64,000 nucleotides of DNA from Treponema sp. (GTDB lineage: Bacteria; Spirochaetota; Spirochaetia; Treponematales; Treponemataceae), in the NCBI GenBank assembly GCA_024695625.1, contig JAILHV010000064.1, positions 1 through 64,000 of the forward strand, read 5' to 3'. Positions 37,342-46,450 of the stretch are shown piece after piece. Position numbers and translations under genes: made by a program. Below the pieces are notes generated by a model. That model was not told where the DNA came from. It was given only the letters and a program-made list of their open reading frames with translations, and did not search any database. Within the stretch, counting starts at the first letter, position 1; each line of letters starts with the position of its first letter.

Positions 37342-38610
37342 ATGTATTCAGAAATATACCTTGGAAAAGTCGGTGAGCTTAGCCTTAAGCGCAGTAACAT
37401 CCGCGTATTTGAAAAGCAGCTTGTTACCAATGCCCGTACCGCTCTTGAAACTGTTGACGCAAAAATCCACACCCAGTCTGGAAGGCTTTACGTTTCATGC
37501 ACGCCACAGTCATGCCAGGCGGTTGAGTACATGCTGGACCGCCTTATTGGCATTACAGGCTGGGCAAAGGTTGTAAAGACCCAGAAGGACATTGGAGCCA
37601 TAACGGATGCAGTTACCGAACTTGCAAAGAAGGCAAGGGATGCAGGTGCCAAGACCTTTAAGATAGATGCAAGGCGCGAAGACAAGTCTTTCCCCCTAAA
37701 CTCATACGAAATTTGCACCCAGGCTGCAAGCGGGGCCTTTGACTCTGGAATTCTTGCGGTAGACGTTCACAAGCCGGACGTTGTTATAAGCGTGGAAGTT
37801 CGTGACGAATGTTTTGTTTATTCAACTCAGAAAAGAACTTGCCGTGGACTGCCTGTTGGCGTTAGCGGAAAGGGGCTTTTGCTTCTTAGCGGAGGCTTGG
37901 ACAGTCCTGTTGCCGGTTACCGCATGATGAGGAGGGGAATGAAGGTTGAATGCGTATACTTCCATTCATACCCGTACACTTCCGAAGAAGCGCAAAAAAA
38001 GGTTGAGGACTTGGCGGAAGTTTTGAGCGGCTATGGCTGCGACACCCACCTTAACATAATTCCCTTTACAGACGTTCAGATGAAGATAAAGTCAAAGTCT
38101 CCACAGGACTACACAACCCTTATGCTTCGCCTCTGCATGATGAAGTGTGCCAACATGCTTGCCCAAAGAATAAATGCCCAGTGCCTTATTACAGGAGAAA
38201 GCCTTGGCCAGGTTGCAAGCCAGACCATGGAGAACATGGCGGTTACGGAAAACTTTGCAGAATACCCGCTTTTGCGCCCCCTTGTAGGTTTGGACAAGGA
38301 AGAAATTACAGACACAGCCATCCAGATTGGAAGCTATGACATTTCTATCCTTCCCTACGAGGACTGCTGCGTTCTCTTTAGCCCCCGCCATCCTGTCCTA
38401 AAGGCAAATGTGGAAGAAGCCAAAAAGATTTACGAAAGCCTTGAAGTTGACCAGCTTGTAGAAGAAGCCTTTAACAACCGCAAGATTATCCGCTATGCCC
38501 TTAGGGACACCATAGGCAAGAAGTGGGCCACAAAGCCTTACCGCGTACAGGCGGGGAATGTGGTGCAGGGTAGCGATGTGCGCAGTGGCAATGCAGAAGG
38601 AACTGAATAA
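37342..38610 (+). CDS. thiI: tRNA 4-thiouridine synthetase
   Basis: THUMP domain; LLLLSGGLDSPVAGYRMMRRG; ITGESLGQVASQTMENM. Confidence 0.95.
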   Translation: MYSEIYLGKVGELSLKRSNIRVFEKQLVTNARTALETVDAKIHTQSGRLYVSCTPQSCQAVEYMLDRLIGITGWAKVVKTQKDIGAITDAVTELAKKARDAGAKTFKIDARREDKSFPLNSYEICTQAASGAFDSGILAVDVHKPDVVISVEVRDECFVYSTQKRTCRGLPVGVSGKGLLLLSGGLDSPVAGYRMMRRGMKVECVYFHSYPYTSEEAQKKVEDLAEVLSGYGCDTHLNIIPFTDVQMKIKSKSPQDYTTLMLRLCMMKCANMLAQRINAQCLITGESLGQVASQTMENMAVTENFAEYPLLRPLVGLDKEEITDTAIQIGSYDISILPYEDCCVLFSPRHPVLKANVEEAKKIYESLEVDQLVEEAFNNRKIIRYALRDTIGKKWATKPYRVQAGNVVQGSDVRSGNAEGTE

Positions 38611-38701
38611 ATTTGCTTACCGTGGTCTTTCCCTAATAAAAGGCTCTTTTTATGCCGATACTCAAAAAGTGAAAAACCGTCCTGAATTTTATAAGAAATT
38701 T

Positions 38702-39910
38702 ATGCCCTTAAAAGGCATTTTACTCATATTTGCAGGCCTCTGCCTCGTGCAGGGGACTATTTTGACCGCACAGGAAAGTGCTGCCCCTGCCACTAATGCT
38801 GCCACAGCAGTAGAAGTTGTTGCAGACGACAGCGTTCCTCTTTTGCTTGAAGGAATCTGGGAGAATTCCAACCGCTACGTTGTCTTTGACACAGACTACA
38901 TTGCTTCGGACAACCGTGCAATTCCCAACATTGTGCTAAAGACCTTCTACCAGTGGTACGACGACCGCGCCGCAGAAAGCCCAGAATACTCTGCAAAGAA
39001 CAAGCGCGACAGGAACAACACGACGCCTGCAAACCCGGAGCGCATCCTTTTGCATTTTACGCCCCTTACCGATGAGCTTTTTACTCCTGAATACAAAATA
39101 AACGTTACCCAGGACGACGGCGACATTCTTACCGCAGACGGTGAGTGCAGCGGTGCCTGGGACATGCAGATTACCTATTCAAGCCACAAGCTTGGCGGAA
39201 AAAACACCTACCACGTGCCCATTGCCGTTATTGGAAACAAGCTCTACCTAAAATTCCGCGTTAAGGCGGAAAACAGCGATTCTGTGGATGTTTCAACTGT
39301 CTTGGACGGAAGCGTAAACGACGTTGCAAGCAAAGAGGCAGGTTATTGGCTGGATGCAGGAAATGCAAACGGCATATTGGTAAGCCCGCCTGTTTCCAGC
39401 GAAGAACTTTTGTCCTACCTCGTTACTGATTCTGCCGTCTACCCGGTACGCTACTGGGAGACAGACATGGAGTACGATGCCAACGCAAGGGCAAGACTTG
39501 ACGACGGGGAAAATTCATATTACGTTCCAAAGCATTTGCTTGTTGGTGGCCTTGTCTACACATGCACACTAGGAAGAAGGACACAGATACGCAACGTGCA
39601 GAAAAGAGAAAAGCTTCCTGAGCCTTACTCCATGAACAGCGTGCTGGTGGAAAAGCATGCCGTTACGGAAGAGGACAAGCCCATAACATACAGGGTGCGC
39701 ACTTCTACGATACTTGTATTTGGAGAGCCATACCTTACGCTTACGGATGGAACCCGTACCTTGGAAGAGATTGTCCAGGCCGCCAACAGCAGAAAGAAGC
39801 CGCCTAGAAAGCCGCTCTTCCCGCCCCACGGCGTACTTGACTTTGACTGGAGCATTATTGAAGACCCGCCAAAAGACTACAACCGCCGCATGCTGGACTT
39901 GGGTAAATAA
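38702..39910 (+). CDS. Hypothetical secreted protein
   Basis: Start chosen at MPLKGILLIFAGLCLVQGTILTAQE (signal peptide); the longer ORF overlaps thiI. Confidence 0.6.
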   Translation: MPLKGILLIFAGLCLVQGTILTAQESAAPATNAATAVEVVADDSVPLLLEGIWENSNRYVVFDTDYIASDNRAIPNIVLKTFYQWYDDRAAESPEYSAKNKRDRNNTTPANPERILLHFTPLTDELFTPEYKINVTQDDGDILTADGECSGAWDMQITYSSHKLGGKNTYHVPIAVIGNKLYLKFRVKAENSDSVDVSTVLDGSVNDVASKEAGYWLDAGNANGILVSPPVSSEELLSYLVTDSAVYPVRYWETDMEYDANARARLDDGENSYYVPKHLLVGGLVYTCTLGRRTQIRNVQKREKLPEPYSMNSVLVEKHAVTEEDKPITYRVRTSTILVFGEPYLTLTDGTRTLEEIVQAANSRKKPPRKPLFPPHGVLDFDWSIIEDPPKDYNRRMLDLGK

Positions 39911-40513
39911 TTATTTGTTCACTTTTACAATCTGAATGTAATCTAGGCATAGCGGCTTATAGCCCTTTGCATTTTTTACGGTAGGAAAATAAAGTTCCAT
40001 GCTTACTGTCTGCTTTTCTTCCAGCGTGATGGTGCAGGGGCAGCGGGTGGTAAGCTCGTAATATCCCAACGGTGGGTTGCTTGGGTAAAAGTTGTGCTGT
40101 AAAAAGAAGCTGCTTTCCCCGCTTTTGTTTTTTCCTTCAAGGGCCATCTTTATTGTAGCAAATTTATTGTTGAAGGCTTTTTCGCATACCATTATTTCGT
40201 ATGTTCCGGCATCCAGCGTTACTGTGGCCTTTGCAGTGCAGGCTGGGACATACGGTGAGACCAGAAGGCTTGCGTGTGCGCTTGCATTCATGTCGAATAA
40301 GCGTCCAGCCGTTACTTCTTCAAGCTTTTCTTTTTGGGGCAAGACCTTTCCGCCGGATTCAAGGAGCATGTCCTCTGCCTCTATCTTTATTCCTCCGCCT
40401 GTAAATTCAAAGGACGGAATGATGTATGCATCTTTTGAAAATGCAAAGCCAGATGCCAATACCAAGGCACAAAGTACAAGGCAAGATTTAAAAGTCGTTT
40501 TCTTCATATTCAT
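39911..40513 (-). CDS. Hypothetical secreted protein
   Basis: Start chosen at MNMKKTTFKSCLVLCALVLASGFAFS (signal peptide). Confidence 0.6.
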   Translation of the reverse strand: MNMKKTTFKSCLVLCALVLASGFAFSKDAYIIPSFEFTGGGIKIEAEDMLLESGGKVLPQKEKLEEVTAGRLFDMNASAHASLLVSPYVPACTAKATVTLDAGTYEIMVCEKAFNNKFATIKMALEGKNKSGESSFFLQHNFYPSNPPLGYYELTTRCPCTITLEEKQTVSMELYFPTVKNAKGYKPLCLDYIQIVKVNK

Positions 40514-40608
40514 ATCCTTTTGCGCTTTATAAAAAACTGCACTGGTTCTTGAAAGCACCAAGCATTTTAATTTTTTTGCAGCATAAAAAATTTTTTGCAA
40601 ACAACAAA

Positions 40609-40682
40609 GGCACGGCCGGGATTGGAGCCCCTTTAGTAGCCGAAGGCTATGAGCGGATAGCGAAGGGCGGAAAGCCCTTAGC
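40609..40682 (+). repeat. Structured intergenic repeat, type 2 (copy F)
   Basis: GGCACGGCCGGGATTGGAG...GGAAAGCCCTTAGC; flanked by GCAAACAA direct repeats (40597-40604, 40681-40688). Confidence 0.55.
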
Positions 40683-40706
40683 AAACAAAAGCGCCGCAAA
40701 AAAATC

Positions 40707-42737
40707 CTACAGCTTTGGCACGTGTGGCTTGGCCATGTTCCTTAGCATATTTTGGAGCATCTCGTGTGCCGCGTCCGCATCAACTTCCTTTGAAGGCTCA
40801 TGGTATTTTACCAGATTTTGCGGTATTTCATCAAGGAAGCGGCTGGGCTCGCAGTCAACAGAAGCATTCATTTTGCGCCTCTTCCTGCAGGAGGAAATAA
40901 AGAGCCTGTCCCGCGCCCGCGTTACTGCAACGTAAAAAAGACGGCGTTCTTCTTCTATTGCATTGTCTCCGCCTTCTTCAACTGCACGCGCATGTGGCAT
41001 GAGGCCTTCCTCCGCACCCGCAATGAATACTACCGGGAATTCAAGCCCCTTGCTGGCATGGACCGTCATAAGGTTCACCTTTCCCTTGTCCGCTTCTCCG
41101 TCGTCAAGGTCGTCGCGGCTAAGAAGGGTAATGCGGTTAAGGTAGGCATAAAGGCTTGTGTCGTCGTGCTGGGGATTGTTCTCCCACTGCTCCATGCTCT
41201 TTATAAGGCTTTCTATGTTCATGTACTTGAATCGGGCAGCCTTTTCGCTTTTTGGGTTTTCTGCAATTAAGAAGTCAAAGTAGTTTATGTCCGTAACCAT
41301 CTGCTTTACTTTTTTGCTGAGTCCTTTTCCGCTTAGCATTGTCTTGTTGTTTTCTATTAATTGGCAGAAGGTTTTTAGGCTTTCCAATGCGCTGTCGCTT
41401 ACAGGGCATTCGTCTTCCCCGCATTCCAGGACTGCCTGTATTGCTTCCCAAAGGGAGACACCAAGTCTTGCTGCAACGGTATTCAGTGCCTCTATTGAAG
41501 TTCGGCCGATTCCCCTTCGCGGAGTGTTTATTATGCGAAGGAGGTTTATGTCGTCGTCGTGGTTGGAGATTACGCGCAGGTAGCTTATTATGTCTTTTAT
41601 TTCTTTGCGTTCAAAGAAGGATGTTCCTCCGCTCATCACGTAGGGAATGTTTGCTTCTAGGAAGGCTTCTTCTATTGCCCGGCTCTGGGTGTTTGCCCTC
41701 ATCAGAACGCCAAAGTCGTCGTACTTGCGCTTTTCTTCTATACAAATGCCCTGTATTCCGTCTGCTATGAAGTCTGCTTCTGCGGCTTCGTTTTCCGGCA
41801 TGTAGATTTCTATGGGCTTTCCTTCTCCGTTGCCGCTCCAAAGCTCTTTGTCCTTGCGGTTGGTGTTGTGCTTTATTACTCCGTTTGCGGCGGCAAGAAT
41901 TGTTCCTGTTGAGCGGTAGTTCTGTTCAAGCCTTATTTCCTGAACTTCCGGGAAGTCTTTTTCAAAGTTCAGGATGTTCTGGTAGTCGGCACCCCTCCAG
42001 CTGTAGATTGACTGGTCATCGTCACCAACGACTGCCACGTTCTTGTCTGCCAGTATGTGCATCATCTCGTACTGCTGGTGGCTTGTGTCCTGGAATTCGT
42101 CCACCATGATGTACTTGTAGCGGTTGCGGTAGGCTTCCAGAATGTCCGGGTGTTCACGCCAGAGTTTTATTGGCAGGGTGATAAGGTCGTCAAAGTCAAC
42201 CGAATTGTAGACTTTAAGGCCTTCCTGGTAGCTTTCGTACAGTTCCCTGTACATGGAATTTTCTGCGTTCCAGTTTTTGCGCCCGGTTTTTATGTCGCTA
42301 AAGATTCCGCCTATCTTGTAAACGTCCATTGCATCGCCTGTAAAATGTAGCTCACGGCCTGTTTCTTTTATTAGGGCGTAGCGATCCGTTTCGTCGTAGA
42401 TTGAAAAATTTTCCCTGTAACCCAACGCTTGGATGTCCTGACGCAGAACCCTTACTCCGAATGCGTGGAATGTGCTTATGGTAAGGTTCTGAAGCTTTTT
42501 GTTTGTAAGGCCTTTTATTCGGTCAGACATTTCTTTTGCGGCCTTGTTGGTAAAGGTTAGGGCAAGAATCTGGCTCTGGGGAATGCCGTGTTCAAGCATG
42601 TTTGCAATGCGGCATGTGATTACGCGTGTCTTTCCGCTGCCTGCGCCTGCAATTATGAGTATTGCGCCTTCCAGTGTGGTTACAGCCCGGTACTGTTCGG
42701 GGTTGAGCTCTGATTTTAAGTCTTCTTCCAGTGACAT
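40707..42737 (-). CDS. pcrA: UvrD/Rep/PcrA-family ATP-dependent DNA helicase
   Basis: LNPEQYRAVTTLEGAILIIAGAGSGKTRVI; VGDDDQSIYSWRGA; VNLMTVHASKGLEFPVVF. Confidence 0.94.
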   Translation of the reverse strand: MSLEEDLKSELNPEQYRAVTTLEGAILIIAGAGSGKTRVITCRIANMLEHGIPQSQILALTFTNKAAKEMSDRIKGLTNKKLQNLTISTFHAFGVRVLRQDIQALGYRENFSIYDETDRYALIKETGRELHFTGDAMDVYKIGGIFSDIKTGRKNWNAENSMYRELYESYQEGLKVYNSVDFDDLITLPIKLWREHPDILEAYRNRYKYIMVDEFQDTSHQQYEMMHILADKNVAVVGDDDQSIYSWRGADYQNILNFEKDFPEVQEIRLEQNYRSTGTILAAANGVIKHNTNRKDKELWSGNGEGKPIEIYMPENEAAEADFIADGIQGICIEEKRKYDDFGVLMRANTQSRAIEEAFLEANIPYVMSGGTSFFERKEIKDIISYLRVISNHDDDINLLRIINTPRRGIGRTSIEALNTVAARLGVSLWEAIQAVLECGEDECPVSDSALESLKTFCQLIENNKTMLSGKGLSKKVKQMVTDINYFDFLIAENPKSEKAARFKYMNIESLIKSMEQWENNPQHDDTSLYAYLNRITLLSRDDLDDGEADKGKVNLMTVHASKGLEFPVVFIAGAEEGLMPHARAVEEGGDNAIEEERRLFYVAVTRARDRLFISSCRKRRKMNASVDCEPSRFLDEIPQNLVKYHEPSKEVDADAAHEMLQNMLRNMAKPHVPKL

Positions 42738-42805
42738 AGGGCATTATTGTAACGATAAAAGGCAAATCTGGCAACAGATGAATTCAATTAATATCGAATA
42801 GTTCT

Positions 42806-42834
42806 TGACGAGAACACCCCCGCTCATTAGAATA
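42806..42834 (+). promoter_or_regulatory. Promoter TTGACG-17-TAGAAT upstream of pcnB
   Basis: -10 at 42829-42834, GTG start at 42843. Confidence 0.6.
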
Positions 42835-42842
42835 TATCCACT

Positions 42843-43949
42843 GTGCTAATTCGATATTCAACGGACAGCAAGGGTAGGCCCGTCAAGAAAGCTGTCGTAT
42901 ATACTAAAAAAGAACATAATATTTCTCTTAAAGACGTGGATCCGGATGCAATCTACATTATAAACAGGCTCCGGGAGACAGGTTTTGCATCTTACATAGT
43001 AGGTGGAGCCGTCAGAGACCTTATAATAGGAAACAAACCCAAGGATTTTGACATCGTTACAGATGCGACGCCCAGCCGCATTAAGAAAATATTCAGAAAT
43101 TCCCGGATTATTGGCAAAAGATTCCGCCTCGTGCACGTTTTTACTTCAACAAAGATTTTTGAAGTCTGCACCTTCCGCTCGATTGTTGACGGTTCTGTGG
43201 GAAATGCCTTTGGAACCATGGATGAGGACGTAAAAAGAAGGGACTTTACGCTGAACGCCCTTTACTACGACCCCGTAAAGGAGCAGGTGATAGACTATGT
43301 TGGCGGTGTAAAGGACATAAGGAAGGGAATTGTCCGCCCGGTAATTCCCATCGACAGGATTTTTATAGAAGACCCGGTGCGCATGCTGCGTGCGGTAAAA
43401 TATGGTGCAACTACAAAGTGCCGGCTTCCGCGCTCGCTAAAAAAGAAGATCCGCGAGTCGTCCCAGCTTTTATCACCGGTTTCGCCTTCACGCCTTACCG
43501 AAGAGCTTTTGAAAATAATCAATTCTGGACACGCATTTGACATAGTGACCCATGCACTGGATGCAAACCTCTACGAATACCTGCAGCCAGCGGCCACTAA
43601 CATTATGATGGACAACAAAAAGTATGCAAAGGCATACCTTGAAAGCATAAGGGAACTGGACAGGGCATCTGCCGAAAACCCGCAGATGAGGCTGGGGGAA
43701 AGGCTCTGCTACATTCTGCGGGACTTTGTGGATGGCCTTACTGACTGGAGTGCAGAGGCAAAGTCCTCTTCACCGTCTGACCTTTACAAGCGTACATGGG
43801 AAAGGTGCAGGAATTTCATTCTTCCAATGAATCCCCAGAGGACGGAACTGGAATTTGCAATAAGGAAAATTCTTTCTTCTTACGGAATCAATGTGAAGAT
43901 GCCAAAAAGGCATACCCGCTACATTCCCAAAGATGATGATGAATATTGA
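42843..43949 (+). CDS. pcnB: Poly(A) polymerase / CCA-adding-like nucleotidyltransferase
   Basis: GFASYIVGGAVRDLIIGNKPKDFDIVTDATPSRI; RRDFTLNALYYDP. Confidence 0.88.
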   Translation: MLIRYSTDSKGRPVKKAVVYTKKEHNISLKDVDPDAIYIINRLRETGFASYIVGGAVRDLIIGNKPKDFDIVTDATPSRIKKIFRNSRIIGKRFRLVHVFTSTKIFEVCTFRSIVDGSVGNAFGTMDEDVKRRDFTLNALYYDPVKEQVIDYVGGVKDIRKGIVRPVIPIDRIFIEDPVRMLRAVKYGATTKCRLPRSLKKKIRESSQLLSPVSPSRLTEELLKIINSGHAFDIVTHALDANLYEYLQPAATNIMMDNKKYAKAYLESIRELDRASAENPQMRLGERLCYILRDFVDGLTDWSAEAKSSSPSDLYKRTWERCRNFILPMNPQRTELEFAIRKILSSYGINVKMPKRHTRYIPKDDDEY

Positions 43950-43959
43950 TTAAAAAAAA

Positions 43960-44847
43960 CTATCTGCGCCCGGTTGATGCAACTGTTGCCGCCGTAATCT
44001 TGTCTATGATTATGCTCACTTCCTCCACAAGGATTCCAGTGTAGCGCTCAATGTTGTCGATGATGTACTGCTGCAAGTTGTGGATAAGGCCCGTAAGCTG
44101 CTTTCCAAAGGGTACGTCCACCGTAATAATCAGGCGGTAACCGTGGCTGTCCGTTTTTATCGTAAGCTTTTTTACCCTGATTTCCTTGTCGAACTCGCAC
44201 ACGCAGTGCAGGGTCATCTGGCTGAGTGCTGCCTCCGAAATTTCTATGCGACCCTTCTTGCTGAATTCCGGGGTGACTATGGACTTTTCAGAGAGGGTTG
44301 CCTCCTTTTTCCCGCTTATGCGGACCTTGCGCTTTGAAAGGAATTCGCGGATTGACTTGTAGAAAATCCTGGGGTAGCTGCGCTTTACCTCTATTGCGGG
44401 GACAGGAATTACATGCTTGCCCTCTATCTGCCTTGAACGGATGGCCTTTTCTATGTCCTCGCGGGATGCGATTTCTTCTATTTTAATGATTTTCTGGGGT
44501 GGCGGCAGCTGCAGGCGGAGTGCTATTTTCTGCACCATCTTTTCGCTTGTGCCTATGAGAAGTATACTCTTGATTTTGTTTTTTTGAAGGACGCGGGCAA
44601 CCTGGTCGCGGTGCTCTTTGTCGTCAAAAAGCGCCACGCGTACGGCTCCCATGTAGGTCTTTTCGTGCTTGGCCGACTTTCCCGCAAGAATTTTGTCATC
44701 CTGAATCAAAAGGCCATCGTCTATAAGAGCCTTTATTCCGTATTTTTGAGAAAGAAGTTTTGCCCTAAAGCTTTTGCCGGTACCGCTTTCGCCAACAAGT
44801 GCGTAAACCTGGATGCCCCTGTTTGCAAGTTTTGAAAAAATGCTCAT
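43960..44847 (-). CDS. P-loop protein with C-terminal Asp23/YloU (DUF322)-like domain
   Basis: Walker A GESGTGKS near N-terminus; C-terminus ISEAALSQMTLHCVCEFDKEIRVKKLTIKTDSHGYRLIITVDVPFGKQLTGLIHNLQQYIIDNIERYTGILVEEVSIIIDKI. Confidence 0.7.
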   Translation of the reverse strand: MSIFSKLANRGIQVYALVGESGTGKSFRAKLLSQKYGIKALIDDGLLIQDDKILAGKSAKHEKTYMGAVRVALFDDKEHRDQVARVLQKNKIKSILLIGTSEKMVQKIALRLQLPPPQKIIKIEEIASREDIEKAIRSRQIEGKHVIPVPAIEVKRSYPRIFYKSIREFLSKRKVRISGKKEATLSEKSIVTPEFSKKGRIEISEAALSQMTLHCVCEFDKEIRVKKLTIKTDSHGYRLIITVDVPFGKQLTGLIHNLQQYIIDNIERYTGILVEEVSIIIDKITAATVASTGRR

Positions 44848-44854
44848 CTTTACA

Positions 44855-45898
44855 TTAGATTATAAGTTGTCCATTCCAATTTATCAAGGCGGAATTCAAG
44901 AAATTTGAAAATTCCTTGGGAAGGGGGGCCTGGATTTTTGGGGGAAGGGAAAGCGAATTGTCTGACGGAAATTCAATCTGTATTGAGTGAAGGAAGAATT
45001 CGCGGCCTTCAATCACTGCGCCTCCGTAGGCTCTGTCTCCAAGCAGAGGAAAGCCGTGGAATGCAGACTGTGCGCGTATCTGGTGCTTTTTTCCTGTGGG
45101 AATTTCAAATCTGGCAAGAGTAACTTCCCTGTCATTCCATCTTCCGTGGGCAAGGGGAAGAGCCTTTGTTACGGCAATTGAAGGGGATGATTGAAAATTG
45201 CTTCCGGGGGGAATTCTTGAAACCTGAACAGTGTGAAAGGCTTTGGCACCTTTGGGTATTCCGTCATCGATTGAATCCGTCCATTCAAATTCTTCCTGCA
45301 TGAGCCCTTGGACAACAGCGACGTAGGTCTTTTTTACAAGCCCAGACTGCAGCATCTTTGAAAAAACGCGTGCGCCGTCAATGGAAAGGGAAAAAACCAG
45401 TGCACCCGTGGTAAAGCGGTCCAGGCGGTGAAGGGGAGCGGGAGTAAAGGAAAGGGAATTTTCTTCCTTAAATTTCTCTGCGACAATCTGAGAAAGGCTT
45501 GTATCCGAGGAAAATGAGGGCTGGACGCTTATGCCGTAAGGTTTGTTTATGACCAAAATCGAATCGTTTCTAAAAATCGTAGCCGCATCCAGGCTGAAAT
45601 TTGCGTAGCATTCGTGCCGTGTGTTGGGAAAAGCCTTTTCTTCAGGTGAATTTGGGTAGGAATTTCTGTCTTCCGGTGACTTTTTTAGCAGAAATGATGC
45701 GATTTTTATGCTGTCGCCGCATTTTACCTTGGCCGAAGCCTCAGCTTTGCCGCCGTTTACGAGGATAAGCCTTTTTCTTAGTGCGGAAAATACGTTTACG
45801 CTGCCTTCACCGGCCCTGTCCTTCAGCATTATTCTGAGCACCCTGTCAAGCCGCCTGCCGGAGTCATTTTCGCCTGCAGTAAATTCTTCAAATTCCAT
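44855..45898 (-). CDS. RluA-family pseudouridine synthase
   Basis: LHRLDRFTTGALVFSLS; GKKHQIRAQSAFHGFPLLGDRAYGG. Confidence 0.9.
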   Translation of the reverse strand: MEFEEFTAGENDSGRRLDRVLRIMLKDRAGEGSVNVFSALRKRLILVNGGKAEASAKVKCGDSIKIASFLLKKSPEDRNSYPNSPEEKAFPNTRHECYANFSLDAATIFRNDSILVINKPYGISVQPSFSSDTSLSQIVAEKFKEENSLSFTPAPLHRLDRFTTGALVFSLSIDGARVFSKMLQSGLVKKTYVAVVQGLMQEEFEWTDSIDDGIPKGAKAFHTVQVSRIPPGSNFQSSPSIAVTKALPLAHGRWNDREVTLARFEIPTGKKHQIRAQSAFHGFPLLGDRAYGGAVIEGREFFLHSIQIEFPSDNSLSLPPKIQAPLPKEFSNFLNSALINWNGQLII

Positions 45899-45935
45899 GA
45901 AATCAATTATAGAACAAAAAACTTGCCTTTACCAC

Positions 45936-45963
45936 TAGACAAAATTTATCAATACTGTAAAAT
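45936..45963 (+). promoter_or_regulatory. Candidate promoter (TAGACA-16-TAAAAT) 7 nt upstream of the DUF212 ATG
   Basis: -10 at 45958-45963, ATG at 45971. Confidence 0.45.
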
Positions 45964-45970
45964 ATAGGTT

Positions 45971-46450
45971 ATGTCTAATGCGAGGGAACAAATAAAACTA
46001 TTATTCACAAATCCAATTTTGCTTTCTTGCATTTTCAGCTGGCTTTCTGCCCAGTTCCTGAAGACGATGATAAAGCTTTTTTCCCGTAAGGTTCACAGCT
46101 TTAAGGAATTATTCGAGCTTTTTTTCTGGCGGACTGGAGGCATGCCTTCAAGCCATTCGGCACTTGTTACGACGCTTTGCACTACCATCGGCTTCCGTTC
46201 TGGAATCAACAGCGACGTTTTCATACTTTCCATAGGCTTTCTCCTTATTACAGTGAGGGATGCCGTTGGGGTAAGGCGGGCAAGCGGAATTCAGGCAATG
46301 TTTTTGAACAAGATAGGGCAAAAGCTTTCCGAAAAGGGAATCATGGACTTTAAGCCCATAAAGGAAGTCCAGGGGCATAGACCTGCGGAAGTGGCAATAG
46401 GCTGTCTTCTTGGATTTTTTATAGGACTGGCATTCAGCGTGTTAAAATAG
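45971..46450 (+). CDS. Divergent PAP2 family (DUF212) membrane protein
   Basis: GGMPSSHSALVTTL, FLLITVRDAVGVRRASGIQA. Confidence 0.88.
   Translation: MSNAREQIKLLFTNPILLSCIFSWLSAQFLKTMIKLFSRKVHSFKELFELFFWRTGGMPSSHSALVTTLCTTIGFRSGINSDVFILSIGFLLITVRDAVGVRRASGIQAMFLNKIGQKLSEKGIMDFKPIKEVQGHRPAEVAIGCLLGFFIGLAFSVLK

Noticed and set aside
38558-38701. Upstream extension of the hypothetical gene overlapping thiI
   Set aside because: The ATG at 38702 is followed by a good signal peptide; the extended N-terminus has no support.
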